From JASGCK01 sp031430035 (GTDB lineage Bacteria; Pseudomonadota; Gammaproteobacteria; Burkholderiales; Burkholderiaceae_C), in the NCBI GenBank assembly GCA_031430035.1, contig JANPAS010000094.1, positions 1 to 64,000 of the forward strand: a stretch of 64,000 nucleotides of DNA, read 5' to 3'. Positions 33,986 through 42,753 of this stretch are shown in pieces. A program made the translations under genes and the position numbers. How positions within the stretch are numbered: the stretch's first letter is position 1; every line of letters starts with the position of its first letter. The notes beneath the pieces are model-generated. The model ran no database searches and was not told where the DNA came from. It worked only from the letters and a program-made list of their open reading frames with translations.

Positions 33986-35560
33986 ATGAAACAATTCATC
34001 AAACATTCAATCATGCACTCGCGGCAATTGCTGTCAACGGCCCTGTGCGCCGCTGGCCTACTCACTTTCAGCGCCACTGCCCAAGCCCCTAGCGATGTGC
34101 GCATTGCACTCATCATTGGTAACTCAGCTTACCCAGGGGACATGAAATTAGCCAACCCCTCCAACGACGCCAAAGACATGGCCGCAACGCTGCGCAATAT
34201 GGGCTTTGGCGTGATTGAGGTCATTGACTCCGACCGCGCCAAGATGATGGAAGCCATTGAACGCGCTGGCAAATCACTGAGCGGCAAGCAAGGTGTGGGC
34301 ATGCTGTTTTATGCGGGGCATGGCTTGCAGCTCGATTGGCGTAACTACATGGTGCCCGTCGATGCCAAATTGAACTCTGCCGCCGATGTACCTAAGCAAG
34401 CGATTGATATTGAAACTGTGATGGCCGCCTTTAAGAGCGCAGGGAACCGCATGAACATCGTCGTGCTAGATGCCTGCCGAGACGACCCGTTTGCCAATGG
34501 AAAAACATCGAGCGGTAAAGGATTAGCGCCGTTAGATGCGCCCACAGGTACGTTCTTGGCTTACGCCACTGCCCCTGGCAACGTAGCGGCAGATGGCGCT
34601 GCTGGAAGCAAGAACGGACTCTACACAGGCTTCTTGCTACAAGAGTTGCAAAAACCATCAGCCAGTATTGAAAACGTGTTTAAACGCGTGCGTTTCCAAG
34701 TTCGCAAAGCCAGCGATGGCGCTCAAATTCCTTGGGAAACAACCAGCCTTGAGGATGACTTCGTTTTTAACTCAGGCATTAAGAAAGTCGTCAAACTGAC
34801 TGAAGATCAAAAAGAAAAGCAATTCGATATTGAAAAAGCAGAGTGGGACAAAATCAAGGACGCTAAAAGTGCAGAGCCGTTTTATGCTTTCGTTCAAAAA
34901 TATCCAACAGGCATGCTGACAGCCTCAGCACAAAGCGCGATTGAACGCTTTAATGCAGCAAAAACGGCCTCTTATGTTGATAAAAGTGGAACAGAGGTAC
35001 GTAGCTCATCCGTCCTTAATTTACGTGCTGGCGATGAGTTTGAATTTATCCGCAGAGACGGTTACACCAAGAGTGAAACCAATCGTCCAAAGTTTCGGGT
35101 TTTGCGCGTTGCGGAGGGCATGGTTTACTCTGCAAACGGTGGCGTTTCAACAATCAACGGCGAAAGTGTGATTGATGGCGGTAGTAATCACACCTATGAT
35201 CCGCCGCGGGCTAATTTACCCGTTGATGGACTGGCACTTGGGAAAAAATGGTCAACCCGCGTCAGCATGACCTTAGGGAATGGCTCTTTTGCAGGACAAA
35301 AGCGTTGGACAGAGTCGGAAGGGCGAGTTTTAGGGACTGAAACTGTCACCGTTCCCGCTGGAACATTTAAGACATTCAAAATTGAAAACAAGCGCATCAA
35401 TGCATGGGGCTACTCAGAGACCGATACGGCGTGGGTTGATGCTGCACAAGGCTTCACAGTCAAAAGGGTTTTTGAAGGGCGAGCTACTCGCAATAACCTT
35501 CAAGGAGCTGATCGCTGGAGTCTTGAACTCAATTCGTTCAAGCGCGGTAGTGCAAGCTAA
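33986..35560 (+). CDS. Secreted caspase-family peptidase, tandem paralog 3
   Basis: A 524-residue exported protein, last gene of the island. The signal peptide ends FSATAQA at about residue 34; the caspase domain has His112 in FYAGHGLQLDW and Cys164 in VLDACRDDPF. After the shared stalk (AEPFYAFVQKYPTGMLTASA) the C-terminal beta domain differs from paralogs 1 and 2 but keeps TVTVPAGTFKTFKIENK and a terminal SFKRGSAS. Conserved catalysis with variable C-termini suggests different targets or partners. No terminator is visible before uup, 33 bases downstream. Confidence 0.9.
   Translation: MKQFIKHSIMHSRQLLSTALCAAGLLTFSATAQAPSDVRIALIIGNSAYPGDMKLANPSNDAKDMAATLRNMGFGVIEVIDSDRAKMMEAIERAGKSLSGKQGVGMLFYAGHGLQLDWRNYMVPVDAKLNSAADVPKQAIDIETVMAAFKSAGNRMNIVVLDACRDDPFANGKTSSGKGLAPLDAPTGTFLAYATAPGNVAADGAAGSKNGLYTGFLLQELQKPSASIENVFKRVRFQVRKASDGAQIPWETTSLEDDFVFNSGIKKVVKLTEDQKEKQFDIEKAEWDKIKDAKSAEPFYAFVQKYPTGMLTASAQSAIERFNAAKTASYVDKSGTEVRSSSVLNLRAGDEFEFIRRDGYTKSETNRPKFRVLRVAEGMVYSANGGVSTINGESVIDGGSNHTYDPPRANLPVDGLALGKKWSTRVSMTLGNGSFAGQKRWTESEGRVLGTETVTVPAGTFKTFKIENKRINAWGYSETDTAWVDAAQGFTVKRVFEGRATRNNLQGADRWSLELNSFKRGSAS
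34403..34617 (+). repeat. Segment of caspase paralog 3 with long identity to paralog 2
   Basis: The partner of 32796-33010: two perfect runs of 92 and 83 bases around the catalytic Cys codon. Paralog 1 matches the same protein sequence but with more silent changes, so paralogs 2 and 3 are the most recent pair or have exchanged sequence. Confidence 0.8.
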
Positions 35561-35581
35561 AAGACAAAATCCAAGCCCCCC

Positions 35582-35587
35582 GATAAT
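35582..35587 (+). promoter_or_regulatory. Candidate -10 element (GATAAT) for uup
   Basis: GATAAT is followed by exactly six bases and the uup ATG at 35594, which would put the transcript start on the start codon. The GAGGA just before the ATG abuts it and is too close to act as a ribosome site. The -35 region is poor (AAAAGA at 17-base spacing). Confidence 0.45.
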
Positions 35588-35593
35588 CGAGGA

Positions 35594-37510
35594 ATGGCTT
35601 TACTCTCTCTCCTTGACGCTCAACTCGCTTTTGGGCACTTCGCACTTCTCGATCACACCGATTTCTCTTTAGAGGCAAACGAACGCGTTGGACTCATTGG
35701 TCGCAACGGCGCTGGCAAATCGTCACTTCTCAAAATCTTTGCAGGCCTACACGCGTTTGACGACGGTGCGCTGCACAAACAAAACGGCATTCGCATTGCC
35801 TATGTAGCTCAGGAGCCCATACTGGATGCGACCTCCAGCGTGTTTGAAGCTGTCAGCGTGGGGCTCACGCCCCTCATCGCCGCGATTGATTTGTATTGCG
35901 CGGGCGAGGCCGATAACTTGGACGAGCTGCAAACGCAAATCGAACGCCTTGGCGGTTGGAACTGGGAACAGCGTGTAGACGAAGCGATTGAACGCCTTGG
36001 CCTGCCGAAAGACAGTTTGATTGGCACGTTATCAGGCGGCATGAAAAAGCGTGTGGCGCTGGCACAAGCTCTCGTCACCGAGCCCGATGTGCTCCTCTTA
36101 GACGAACCAACCAATCACTTGGATTTGAATGCGATTACGTGGTTAGAAGGTCTGCTCATCGCGTTCAAAGGCAGCTTGATTGCCATTACCCATGACCGCT
36201 CATTTTTAGATGCTGTAGCGACGCGCATTGTGGAACTCGATCGCGGCAAGCTGCGCGACTACCCCGGCAACTTCTCAGCTTACGTGACGCAAAAAGCGGA
36301 GCAATTAGAGATTGAAGCGACCGTGAACGCCAAAGCCGACAAGTTACTCGCGCAAGAAGAGATTTGGATTAGAAAAGGCGTAGAAGCCCGCCGTACAAGG
36401 GCTCAGGGGCGTATTACGCGCTTGCAAGACATGCGGGCTAGTCGTGCCGCAAGGCGCGACCAGCTTGGGCGCGTGAACTTGGATGTGAGCTCTGGCGAGC
36501 GCAGCGGCAAGATCGTGGCGGAGCTGGTAGATGTGTGCAAAGCGTTCAACAAAGTCATCGTTAAAGACTTCACTTCCACCATCATGCGCGGGGATAAAGT
36601 GGGTTTGATCGCCCCGAACGGCGCAGGCAAAACGACGCTGCTCAAAATCATTTTGGGCGAGCTGGCACAGGACTCGGGCAAGGTACGCCAAGGTGCGAAT
36701 CTGTCGGTAGCGTACTTCGATCAAATGCGCGACGCACTGGATTTAGACGCAACGCTGGAAGACTTTATTAGCCCAGGTTCGGAGTGGGTAGAAATTGGCG
36801 GCAACAAAAAACATGTCAAGAGCTATCTTGCCGACTTCTTGTTTGAGCCCGCGCGGGCACTATCGCCCGTGCGTAGTTTGAGCGGTGGCGAGCGCAACCG
36901 ACTTCTCTTGGCGCGTCTGTTTGCAAGGCCTGCCAACGTGTTGGTGCTGGACGAGCCCACTAACGATTTGGATATTGATACGCTGGAGCTCTTGGAAGAT
37001 TTGCTCCAGCAATTTGACGGCACGGTGTTTTTGGTGAGCCACGACCGCACATTTTTGGATAACGTCGTCACCAGCACCATCGTCTATGAGGGGCAAACGC
37101 AGGCAGGCATGTGGCGCGAATATGAAGGCGGCGTATCCGACTGGCTCATTCAAAGTGAGCGGGCTAAGAAGCTTGTAGGAAATTCAAAGACATCCAGCCC
37201 GCAAGCCTCACCCACTAGGCCTTCCAAGAGCAATGCCTCTGCAAGCCAACCTGCACATGGCTTGCAGGCCGACGCGCCTGCAAATAGCGCAAAAAAGAAA
37301 CTAAGCTTCAAAGACCAGCGCGAGTTAGGCAGTTTGCCTGGCAAAATTGAATCGCTAGAAAACGAACAAACCACGCTTCGTGCCGAGCTGGCTGAAGGCT
37401 CAGTGTTTGCCAAAGACCCTGACCGCGCGACGGCGCTTCTCAAACGTGACGCGGAGATTGAATCTGCACTGCTTGTGGCGCTTGAGCGGTGGGAGAATCT
37501 CTCTGCATAA
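35594..37510 (+). CDS. uup: ABC-F family ATPase, Uup-like
   Basis: A 638-residue cytoplasmic protein with two ABC ATPase domains and no membrane segments. Domain 1 has GRNGAGKSS (Walker A, about 36), LSGGMKKRVALAQAL and LLDEPTNHLD; the linker is the long charged arm of ABC-F proteins (about 245-300). Domain 2 has APNGAGKTTLLKI, LSGGERNRLLLARL and VLDEPTNDLD. A Ser/Pro-rich linker leads to a C-terminal coiled coil (about 580-638), typical of Uup. Members bind ribosomes or branched DNA; Uup affects transposon excision and translation. Length matches E. coli Uup (635). Probably starts its own, possibly leaderless, transcript. Confidence 0.92.
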   Translation: MALLSLLDAQLAFGHFALLDHTDFSLEANERVGLIGRNGAGKSSLLKIFAGLHAFDDGALHKQNGIRIAYVAQEPILDATSSVFEAVSVGLTPLIAAIDLYCAGEADNLDELQTQIERLGGWNWEQRVDEAIERLGLPKDSLIGTLSGGMKKRVALAQALVTEPDVLLLDEPTNHLDLNAITWLEGLLIAFKGSLIAITHDRSFLDAVATRIVELDRGKLRDYPGNFSAYVTQKAEQLEIEATVNAKADKLLAQEEIWIRKGVEARRTRAQGRITRLQDMRASRAARRDQLGRVNLDVSSGERSGKIVAELVDVCKAFNKVIVKDFTSTIMRGDKVGLIAPNGAGKTTLLKIILGELAQDSGKVRQGANLSVAYFDQMRDALDLDATLEDFISPGSEWVEIGGNKKHVKSYLADFLFEPARALSPVRSLSGGERNRLLLARLFARPANVLVLDEPTNDLDIDTLELLEDLLQQFDGTVFLVSHDRTFLDNVVTSTIVYEGQTQAGMWREYEGGVSDWLIQSERAKKLVGNSKTSSPQASPTRPSKSNASASQPAHGLQADAPANSAKKKLSFKDQRELGSLPGKIESLENEQTTLRAELAEGSVFAKDPDRATALLKRDAEIESALLVALERWENLSA

Positions 37511-37537
37511 TTTTTAAAATCATTTAGGAGCAGCAAT

Positions 37538-38323
37538 ATGGATTTAGGCATCAAAGGTCGCACCGCCTTGGTTTGCGGCGCAAGCAAGGGACTGGGCTTT
37601 GGCTGCGCTGAGGCGCTAGTCAAAGAGGGCGTGAATGTCGTCATCGTGGCACGAACGGCGGACGCCTTGGAAGCCGCGGCTGCCAAGCTTCGCGCTATCA
37701 ATCCTGCGGTCAGCGTAAAGGCCGTCTCCACTGACATCACAACCGCTGCAGGACGCGCAGCTGTATTCGCAGCGCACGCGGACTACGACATCGTTGTCAC
37801 CAATGCTGGCGGGCCGCCGACGGGTGATTTCCGCGACTGGAATCGCGATATGTGGATTTCAGCCATTGATGCCAATATGCTCACACCGATTGAACTCATC
37901 AAAAGCGTCATCGACGGCATGATGGCGCGCGGCTTTGGACGCATCATCAACATCACATCCAGCGCGGTGAAAGCGCCAATTGATATTTTGGGCTTGTCTA
38001 ACGGCGCACGCAGTGGCCTCACGGGCTTTGTCGCAGGCGTGGCACGCAGCGGTGCAGTGGCGAAGAACGTCACGATTAACAATATGTTGCCCGGCATTTT
38101 TGATACCGACCGTATCGTGAGCAATTTTTCAGCGCAAGCTAAGAAGTCAGGGAAAAGTGCTGAAGACGTTCGTGCGGCACGTATTGCTGAACATCCCGCC
38201 AAGCGCCTAGGTACGCCTGCCGAGTTTGGCGCGACTTGTGCGTTTTTGTGCAGCAGCCACGCCAGCTATATCAACGGACAAAACATCTTGATCGATGGTG
38301 GCAGCTTCCCTGGAACTTTTTGA
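37538..38323 (+). CDS. SDR-family protein lacking the classical Tyr-x3-Lys
   Basis: A 261-residue Rossmann-fold SDR with the cofactor motif VCGASKGLGFG (12-22) and VTNAGGPP at about 87-94. At the catalytic position, after ITSS (139-142), the chain reads LGLSNGARSG (151-160): Ser-Asn and Arg158 stand where Tyr and Lys belong. This is a known atypical SDR subgroup annotated as 3-oxoacyl-ACP reductase-like; whether it reduces anything by the normal mechanism is doubtful. TTAGGAG precedes the ATG at good spacing. The 3' end overlaps the GT41 gene by 29 bases. Confidence 0.88.
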   Translation: MDLGIKGRTALVCGASKGLGFGCAEALVKEGVNVVIVARTADALEAAAAKLRAINPAVSVKAVSTDITTAAGRAAVFAAHADYDIVVTNAGGPPTGDFRDWNRDMWISAIDANMLTPIELIKSVIDGMMARGFGRIINITSSAVKAPIDILGLSNGARSGLTGFVAGVARSGAVAKNVTINNMLPGIFDTDRIVSNFSAQAKKSGKSAEDVRAARIAEHPAKRLGTPAEFGATCAFLCSSHASYINGQNILIDGGSFPGTF

Positions 38324-39857
38324 GCAGGGCAATGTCGCCATGCACGCAGGCGACGTGCTACGCGCACGCGCCTGCTACGAACGCGCGATTGAACTCAACC
38401 CAAATCTTGGCGACGCGCACTTCAATCTAGGTGCGACGTATCAAGCGCAAAGCTTGCACCACTTGGCCTTGCCGCATTACGAGCGAGGCGTGGCGCTCAT
38501 GGCTGACCCCAGCATCTACCTTGGCAATGTGCTCAACACCAAGATGCGCATTTGCGATTGGCAGCGCTTAGATGCATTGATGGCGCAAATCGAATCGCGT
38601 GTGCTGGCGGGGCAAAAAACCTGCCCGCCATTTCAAATTATTTCGTTTTCTGGTTCACCTGATGTGCAGCGCAAGGCTGCGGCGCTCTGGGTAGAGGCCA
38701 TGCCCGCATTGGCTTTAGAGCCATTCATTCCGAGACAAAAACAAGCGAACGAGAAGATCCGCATCGCGTATTTTTCAGCTGATTTTCATAATCATCCCGT
38801 CTCATATCTCACAGCCGAGATGTTTGAGCTGCATGACAAATCGAGGTTTGAGCTCATCGCGTTTTCTAATGGCCACGCTGCCGATGGCGATCCGTATCGT
38901 GTCCGCATCACCGCGGCATTCGACCAGTTTATTGACATCCGCACCCTCGGCGATGAGGATGTCGTCCTGCTGGCAAGGCAGATGGAGATTGACGTGGCGG
39001 TCGATTTAACAGGGCTCACGCAGGGCGGTCGTACGCGTATTTTGATGACACGCGTAGCGCCCGTGCAAGTGCAATATCTTGGTTACCCAGCCACCACGTC
39101 AGCCATGAATGTGGATTACATGATTGCCGACGAGGTACTCGTACCTGAATATTTTCGCCAGCATTACAGCGAAAAAATGCTGTACTTGCCGCACTGTTTT
39201 CAAGTGAGCGATAGATGTCGTCCAGCAGCGAGCTCTATTCCAGATCGACCTGCAAGCTTTGTTTTTTGCAGTTTTTGCAACAGCTACAAAATCACGCCTG
39301 AAGTATTTGATAGCTGGATGCGCATCTTGCAAGCTGTGCCCAGTAGCGTACTCATGCTCTATGCCGATAGCGACATCGCACAAAGCAATCTACGCCGCGA
39401 GGCCGAGGCTAGAGGCCTGGATGCGAGTCGTTTGATGTTTGGCGCACGTGTGGGTGTCCCCGACTATTTAGCGCGGCTGGCTAGCTGCGATTTATTTTTA
39501 GACACCCTCCCCTACAACGGCGGCACCACGGCAAACGATGCGCTATGGATGGGCTTGCCGCTGCTCACGATGGCTGGGGAGACGATGACGAGCCGCATGG
39601 CGGCGAGTTTGCTACACGCCCTAGGCCTTGATGAACTCGTCGCATTGAGCTGGGCAGACTACGAAACCAAAGCGATTGAACTTGCCACACAACCCGAGCA
39701 CTACGCCGCTATCAAGCTGCAACTAGCTGCGGCTCGTGGCTCAAGCCCGCTATTTGACACAACAAGAACCACACGTGCCATCGAGCACGGATATTGCACG
39801 GCATTAGAGCGTTACTGGCAAGGGCTGGCGCCCGATCACCTTTTTGTTCCAGCCTAG
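38295..39857 (+). CDS. TPR-containing GT41 (O-GlcNAc transferase/SPINDLY-like) glycosyltransferase
   Basis: A 520-residue protein. One complete TPR (from LELFEQGNVAMHAGD through HFNLGATY, about 6-50) and part of a second precede a GT41 domain at about 150-510. Landmarks are IAYFSADFHNHPVSYL, DLTGLTQGGRTRI, VQVQYLGYPATTSAMNVDYM and the UDP-site region DLFLDTLPYNGGTTANDALW, the last nearly invariant in OGT/SPY. The start at 38295 is preferred because it completes the first TPR; an ATG at 38340 is the alternative. Bacterial relatives transfer a sugar to protein or lipid acceptors, e.g. flagellin or adhesins. Cytoplasmic; acceptor unknown. Overlap with the SDR gene suggests coupling. Confidence 0.88.
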   Translation: MVAASLELFEQGNVAMHAGDVLRARACYERAIELNPNLGDAHFNLGATYQAQSLHHLALPHYERGVALMADPSIYLGNVLNTKMRICDWQRLDALMAQIESRVLAGQKTCPPFQIISFSGSPDVQRKAAALWVEAMPALALEPFIPRQKQANEKIRIAYFSADFHNHPVSYLTAEMFELHDKSRFELIAFSNGHAADGDPYRVRITAAFDQFIDIRTLGDEDVVLLARQMEIDVAVDLTGLTQGGRTRILMTRVAPVQVQYLGYPATTSAMNVDYMIADEVLVPEYFRQHYSEKMLYLPHCFQVSDRCRPAASSIPDRPASFVFCSFCNSYKITPEVFDSWMRILQAVPSSVLMLYADSDIAQSNLRREAEARGLDASRLMFGARVGVPDYLARLASCDLFLDTLPYNGGTTANDALWMGLPLLTMAGETMTSRMAASLLHALGLDELVALSWADYETKAIELATQPEHYAAIKLQLAAARGSSPLFDTTRTTRAIEHGYCTALERYWQGLAPDHLFVPA

Positions 39858-39885
39858 AATTCATTATTCACCCCCTCAAACTCCC

Positions 39886-40659
39886 ATGAACACCATCACC
39901 CAACAATTCGACATCACAGGGCGCATTGCGCTGATTACAGGCTCAAGCAGCGGCATCGGCTTTGCGCTGGCACGCGGCTTGGCGCAGGCAGGCGCAACCG
40001 TCGTGCTCAATGGTCGAGACACCGACAAACTCAGTCATGCAGCGCTAGCGTTAGCCAATGAAGGCATCCACGCGCATGCCGTCCCGTTTGATGTGAGTGA
40101 CGCAGCAGCCGTAGAAGCAGCTATTGCAAAAATTGAAGCCGATATTGGTGCAATTGACATCTTGATTAATAACGCGGGCATGACCCGCCGCAACAGGTTA
40201 GATGAGTTCAAAGACGAAGACTGGCATGCCATCATGCGCACCAACATTGACAGCGTTTTCATGGTGGGGCGCAGCGTTGCCAAGCGGATGATCCCGCGCA
40301 AAGCGGGCAAGATCATCAATATTGCCTCGGTGCAAAGCGAGCTGGGTCGCCCCGGCATTGCGCCCTACGCCGCGAGCAAGGGCGCAGTCAAAATGCTGAC
40401 CAAAGGCATGGCGATTGACTGGGCGCCGCTGGGACTCAACGTCAACGCAATTGGCCCTGGTTACTTTAAAACCGAACTGACCGAGGCGCTGGTCAAAGAC
40501 GAAGCATTTAGCGCGTGGCTAATGAACCGAACACCAGCCAAACGCTGGGGTAATGTAGAAGATTTGGTCGGGGCTGCGGTATTTTTATCTAGCGATGCTT
40601 CGCGCTACGTCAATGGACACGTGCTCTACGTCGATGGTGGCGTGACGGCAACTTTGTAA
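39886..40659 (+). CDS. SDR, gluconate 5-dehydrogenase-like
   Basis: A 257-residue classical SDR from the ATG at 39886, which begins just before the conserved ITQQFDITGRIALITGSSSG region; earlier residues in frame look non-coding. The motif TGSSSGIGFALA, NNAGMTRR and the catalytic ASVQSELGRPGIAPYAASKG are intact. Closest by pattern to gluconate 5-dehydrogenase (IdnO/Gno) and KduD. With the zinc dehydrogenase at 41677, which resembles L-idonate 5-dehydrogenase, it could interconvert idonate, 5-ketogluconate and gluconate. No gluconate kinase is present, so the route is inference. A Bug receptor lies between the two enzymes. Confidence 0.88.
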   Translation: MNTITQQFDITGRIALITGSSSGIGFALARGLAQAGATVVLNGRDTDKLSHAALALANEGIHAHAVPFDVSDAAAVEAAIAKIEADIGAIDILINNAGMTRRNRLDEFKDEDWHAIMRTNIDSVFMVGRSVAKRMIPRKAGKIINIASVQSELGRPGIAPYAASKGAVKMLTKGMAIDWAPLGLNVNAIGPGYFKTELTEALVKDEAFSAWLMNRTPAKRWGNVEDLVGAAVFLSSDASRYVNGHVLYVDGGVTATL

Positions 40660-40696
40660 GTTTTTAGGTTCTTTTTCATTTTTAAAGGAGTTCATC

Positions 40697-41677
40697 ATGC
40701 GTTTTTTAAAAATCTCTAAGCTGGCAATGCTGGTTGGTGTGGGCGTACTCACCTTGTCCAGCCTCGCTAATTTCGCCATGGCGGCCTATCCAGAAAAGCC
40801 GATCAAGCTCATCGTCACCTTTGGCGCAGGCGGGGCAAGCGACATCATTGCTCGCATGATTGCCGAGCCACTGTCGCAAAAACTAGGGCAACCCGTGGTC
40901 GTAGACAACAAACCTGGCGCAGGCGGCAGTGTGGGTGGTTTAGCGACAGTACAAGCTGCACCTGATGGCTACACCTTGATGATGGCGAACTCGACGCCGC
41001 TCTCCATTGGACCTTTCGCACTAGACAAACAGCCCTATGACCCCGCTCTACAGTTCACTCATATTTTTTATGCTGGCTCTGCACCTGTGCTGTTTATGAG
41101 CAACCCTAAAACCGGACCACAAAGCTTGGCCGAGATGCGCGCTGCCGCTAACGCAGCAGGTGGCTTGTCGTTCGGTAGCGGAGGCCCCGCTAGCATTGGA
41201 CACATCAGCGGTGAGTTTTTTAAATCGATTGTTAAAGGCAATATGCAGCACGTGGGCTATCGCGGCGGCGCACCTATGACGACTGATTTGGTGAGTGGTC
41301 AAATCCCTGTGGGTATCGACGTGATTACGGCTTTTGTGCCGTTTGTGAAATCGGGGCAAATCAAAGCGCTGGCGGTCAGCTCGGCACGTCGCTCGCCGCT
41401 GCTGCCTGAAGTACCCACAACGACTGAAGCAGGCTTTCCGCAATTGCGCATCGACAATTACTTTGGTATTTCGGGCCCCGCAGGTATGCCCAAACCGGTC
41501 GTAGATACGCTCTACAAAGCCTTATCTGAAGTGTTAGCCTCTGCTGAGATGCAAAAGAAATTACAGGACTTAGGCGTGGTGTATAGCCAATTCACACAAG
41601 CTGAATACGCCGCCTTGGTTGCCAAACAAATTGCAGACTGGCAGCCGATTATCAAAAACAGTGGGGTGAAGATGTAA
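40697..41677 (+). CDS. Bug-family (TctC-like) periplasmic solute-binding protein 3
   Basis: A 326-residue exported receptor: signal peptide ending ANFAMAA (about 30), then YPEKPIKLIVTFGAGGASD and GAGGSVGGLATVQAAPDGYT, the Bug ligand loops. It is more distant from the two Bug proteins at 4889 and 12395 than they are from each other, and probably binds a different ligand, a sugar acid such as idonate or gluconate by context. AAAGGAG lies nine bases before the ATG. Its stop overlaps the dehydrogenase ATG by one base (TAATG). No TctAB genes nearby. Confidence 0.9.
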   Translation: MRFLKISKLAMLVGVGVLTLSSLANFAMAAYPEKPIKLIVTFGAGGASDIIARMIAEPLSQKLGQPVVVDNKPGAGGSVGGLATVQAAPDGYTLMMANSTPLSIGPFALDKQPYDPALQFTHIFYAGSAPVLFMSNPKTGPQSLAEMRAAANAAGGLSFGSGGPASIGHISGEFFKSIVKGNMQHVGYRGGAPMTTDLVSGQIPVGIDVITAFVPFVKSGQIKALAVSSARRSPLLPEVPTTTEAGFPQLRIDNYFGISGPAGMPKPVVDTLYKALSEVLASAEMQKKLQDLGVVYSQFTQAEYAALVAKQIADWQPIIKNSGVKM

Positions 41678-42747
41678 TGCTGAATTCAGCCGTAACCCAC
41701 GAAGCCCTCGTCATCCACGCCCCACGCGATCTACGCATCGAAACCGTAGACGTGCCCGAAGTCGGGCCGAATCAACTCCTCTTGCGTGTGAAGGCAGGCG
41801 GCATTTGCGGCTCGGATTTGCACTACTACCAAAACGGCGGCTTTGGTGCGATTCGCATCAAAGAACCGATGGTGCTGGGGCATGAAGTGTCTGGGCAAAT
41901 ATCAGCTGTAGGAAGCGCCGTTGCTGGATTCTTAGCTGGCGATCGCGTCGCGATTAGCCCTAGCAGGCCTTGCATGATGTGCCACTATTGCCAAGCAGGA
42001 TTGCAAATGCACTGCTTAGATATGCGTTATTACGGCAGCGCCATGCGCACGCCGCATGTGCAAGGCGCGTTTCGCCAGTCCTTGGTGGTAGATGCCTCGC
42101 AAGCACACAAGATTGAAGACCACGTAAGCGACGCTGAAGGCGTGATGGCCGAGCCGTTATCGGTAGCTTTGCACGCCGTGCGCCGTGCGGGGCCGCTCTT
42201 TGGCAAGCGCGTGCTGGTCACGGGCTGCGGCCCCATTGGTGCGCTGATTGTGTTAGCTGCCAAACAAGCAGGCGCGATTGAGATTGTGGCGACCGATATG
42301 GCGGTGATGCCGCTCAAATCCGCTCTACTCATGGGCGCTGACCGCGCCATTAACGTAGGCACAGAGCCAGATGCGTTAGCTGCGTACAACAGCACATCTT
42401 TCAACGCCAGCAAAGGCTATTTCGATGTGCTGTTTGAAGCCAGCGGCAATGCCCGCGCGCTAGCAGGCGCCATGGATGTGGTGCGGCCACGCGGCATCTT
42501 GGTGCAAGTGGGCATGGGCGGCGATATGCAATTGCCGATGAACATGATCGTTGCCAAAGAGTTTGAAATGCGCGGCGCGTTTAGATTCCACGAAGAATAC
42601 GCACAAGCGGTCGAGATGCTGAACAAGCGCATGGTCGATGTGAAGCCACTCATCACGGCAACGATCAACTACAAAGATGCCGATAAAGCCTTTGCTCTAG
42701 CGGCAGACCGTGCGCAAGCGATGAAAGTGATGTTTAGTTTTGATTAA
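41677..42747 (+). CDS. Zinc-dependent alcohol dehydrogenase, L-idonate 5-dehydrogenase-like
   Basis: A 356-residue medium-chain dehydrogenase. The catalytic zinc is held by Cys in GGICGSDLHYY, His-Glu in LGHEVSG and the glutamate region AEPLSVALHA; a structural zinc site reads CMMCHYCQAGLQMHC. The NAD(P) motif is VTGCGPIGALIVL. It matches L-idonate 5-dehydrogenase and related sugar-alcohol dehydrogenases (sorbitol, threonine). Context with a gluconate 5-dehydrogenase-like SDR and a Bug receptor points to sugar-acid catabolism. All zinc ligands are present. Cytoplasmic. Confidence 0.9.
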   Translation: MLNSAVTHEALVIHAPRDLRIETVDVPEVGPNQLLLRVKAGGICGSDLHYYQNGGFGAIRIKEPMVLGHEVSGQISAVGSAVAGFLAGDRVAISPSRPCMMCHYCQAGLQMHCLDMRYYGSAMRTPHVQGAFRQSLVVDASQAHKIEDHVSDAEGVMAEPLSVALHAVRRAGPLFGKRVLVTGCGPIGALIVLAAKQAGAIEIVATDMAVMPLKSALLMGADRAINVGTEPDALAAYNSTSFNASKGYFDVLFEASGNARALAGAMDVVRPRGILVQVGMGGDMQLPMNMIVAKEFEMRGAFRFHEEYAQAVEMLNKRMVDVKPLITATINYKDADKAFALAADRAQAMKVMFSFD

Positions 42748-42753
42748 TTTGTG

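Noticed and set aside
30820..35560. Repeated blocks as a CRISPR or insertion-sequence array
   Set aside because: The repeats are coding, long and in frame, part of three caspase genes; there are no short regular spacers, no transposase and no terminal inverted repeats.
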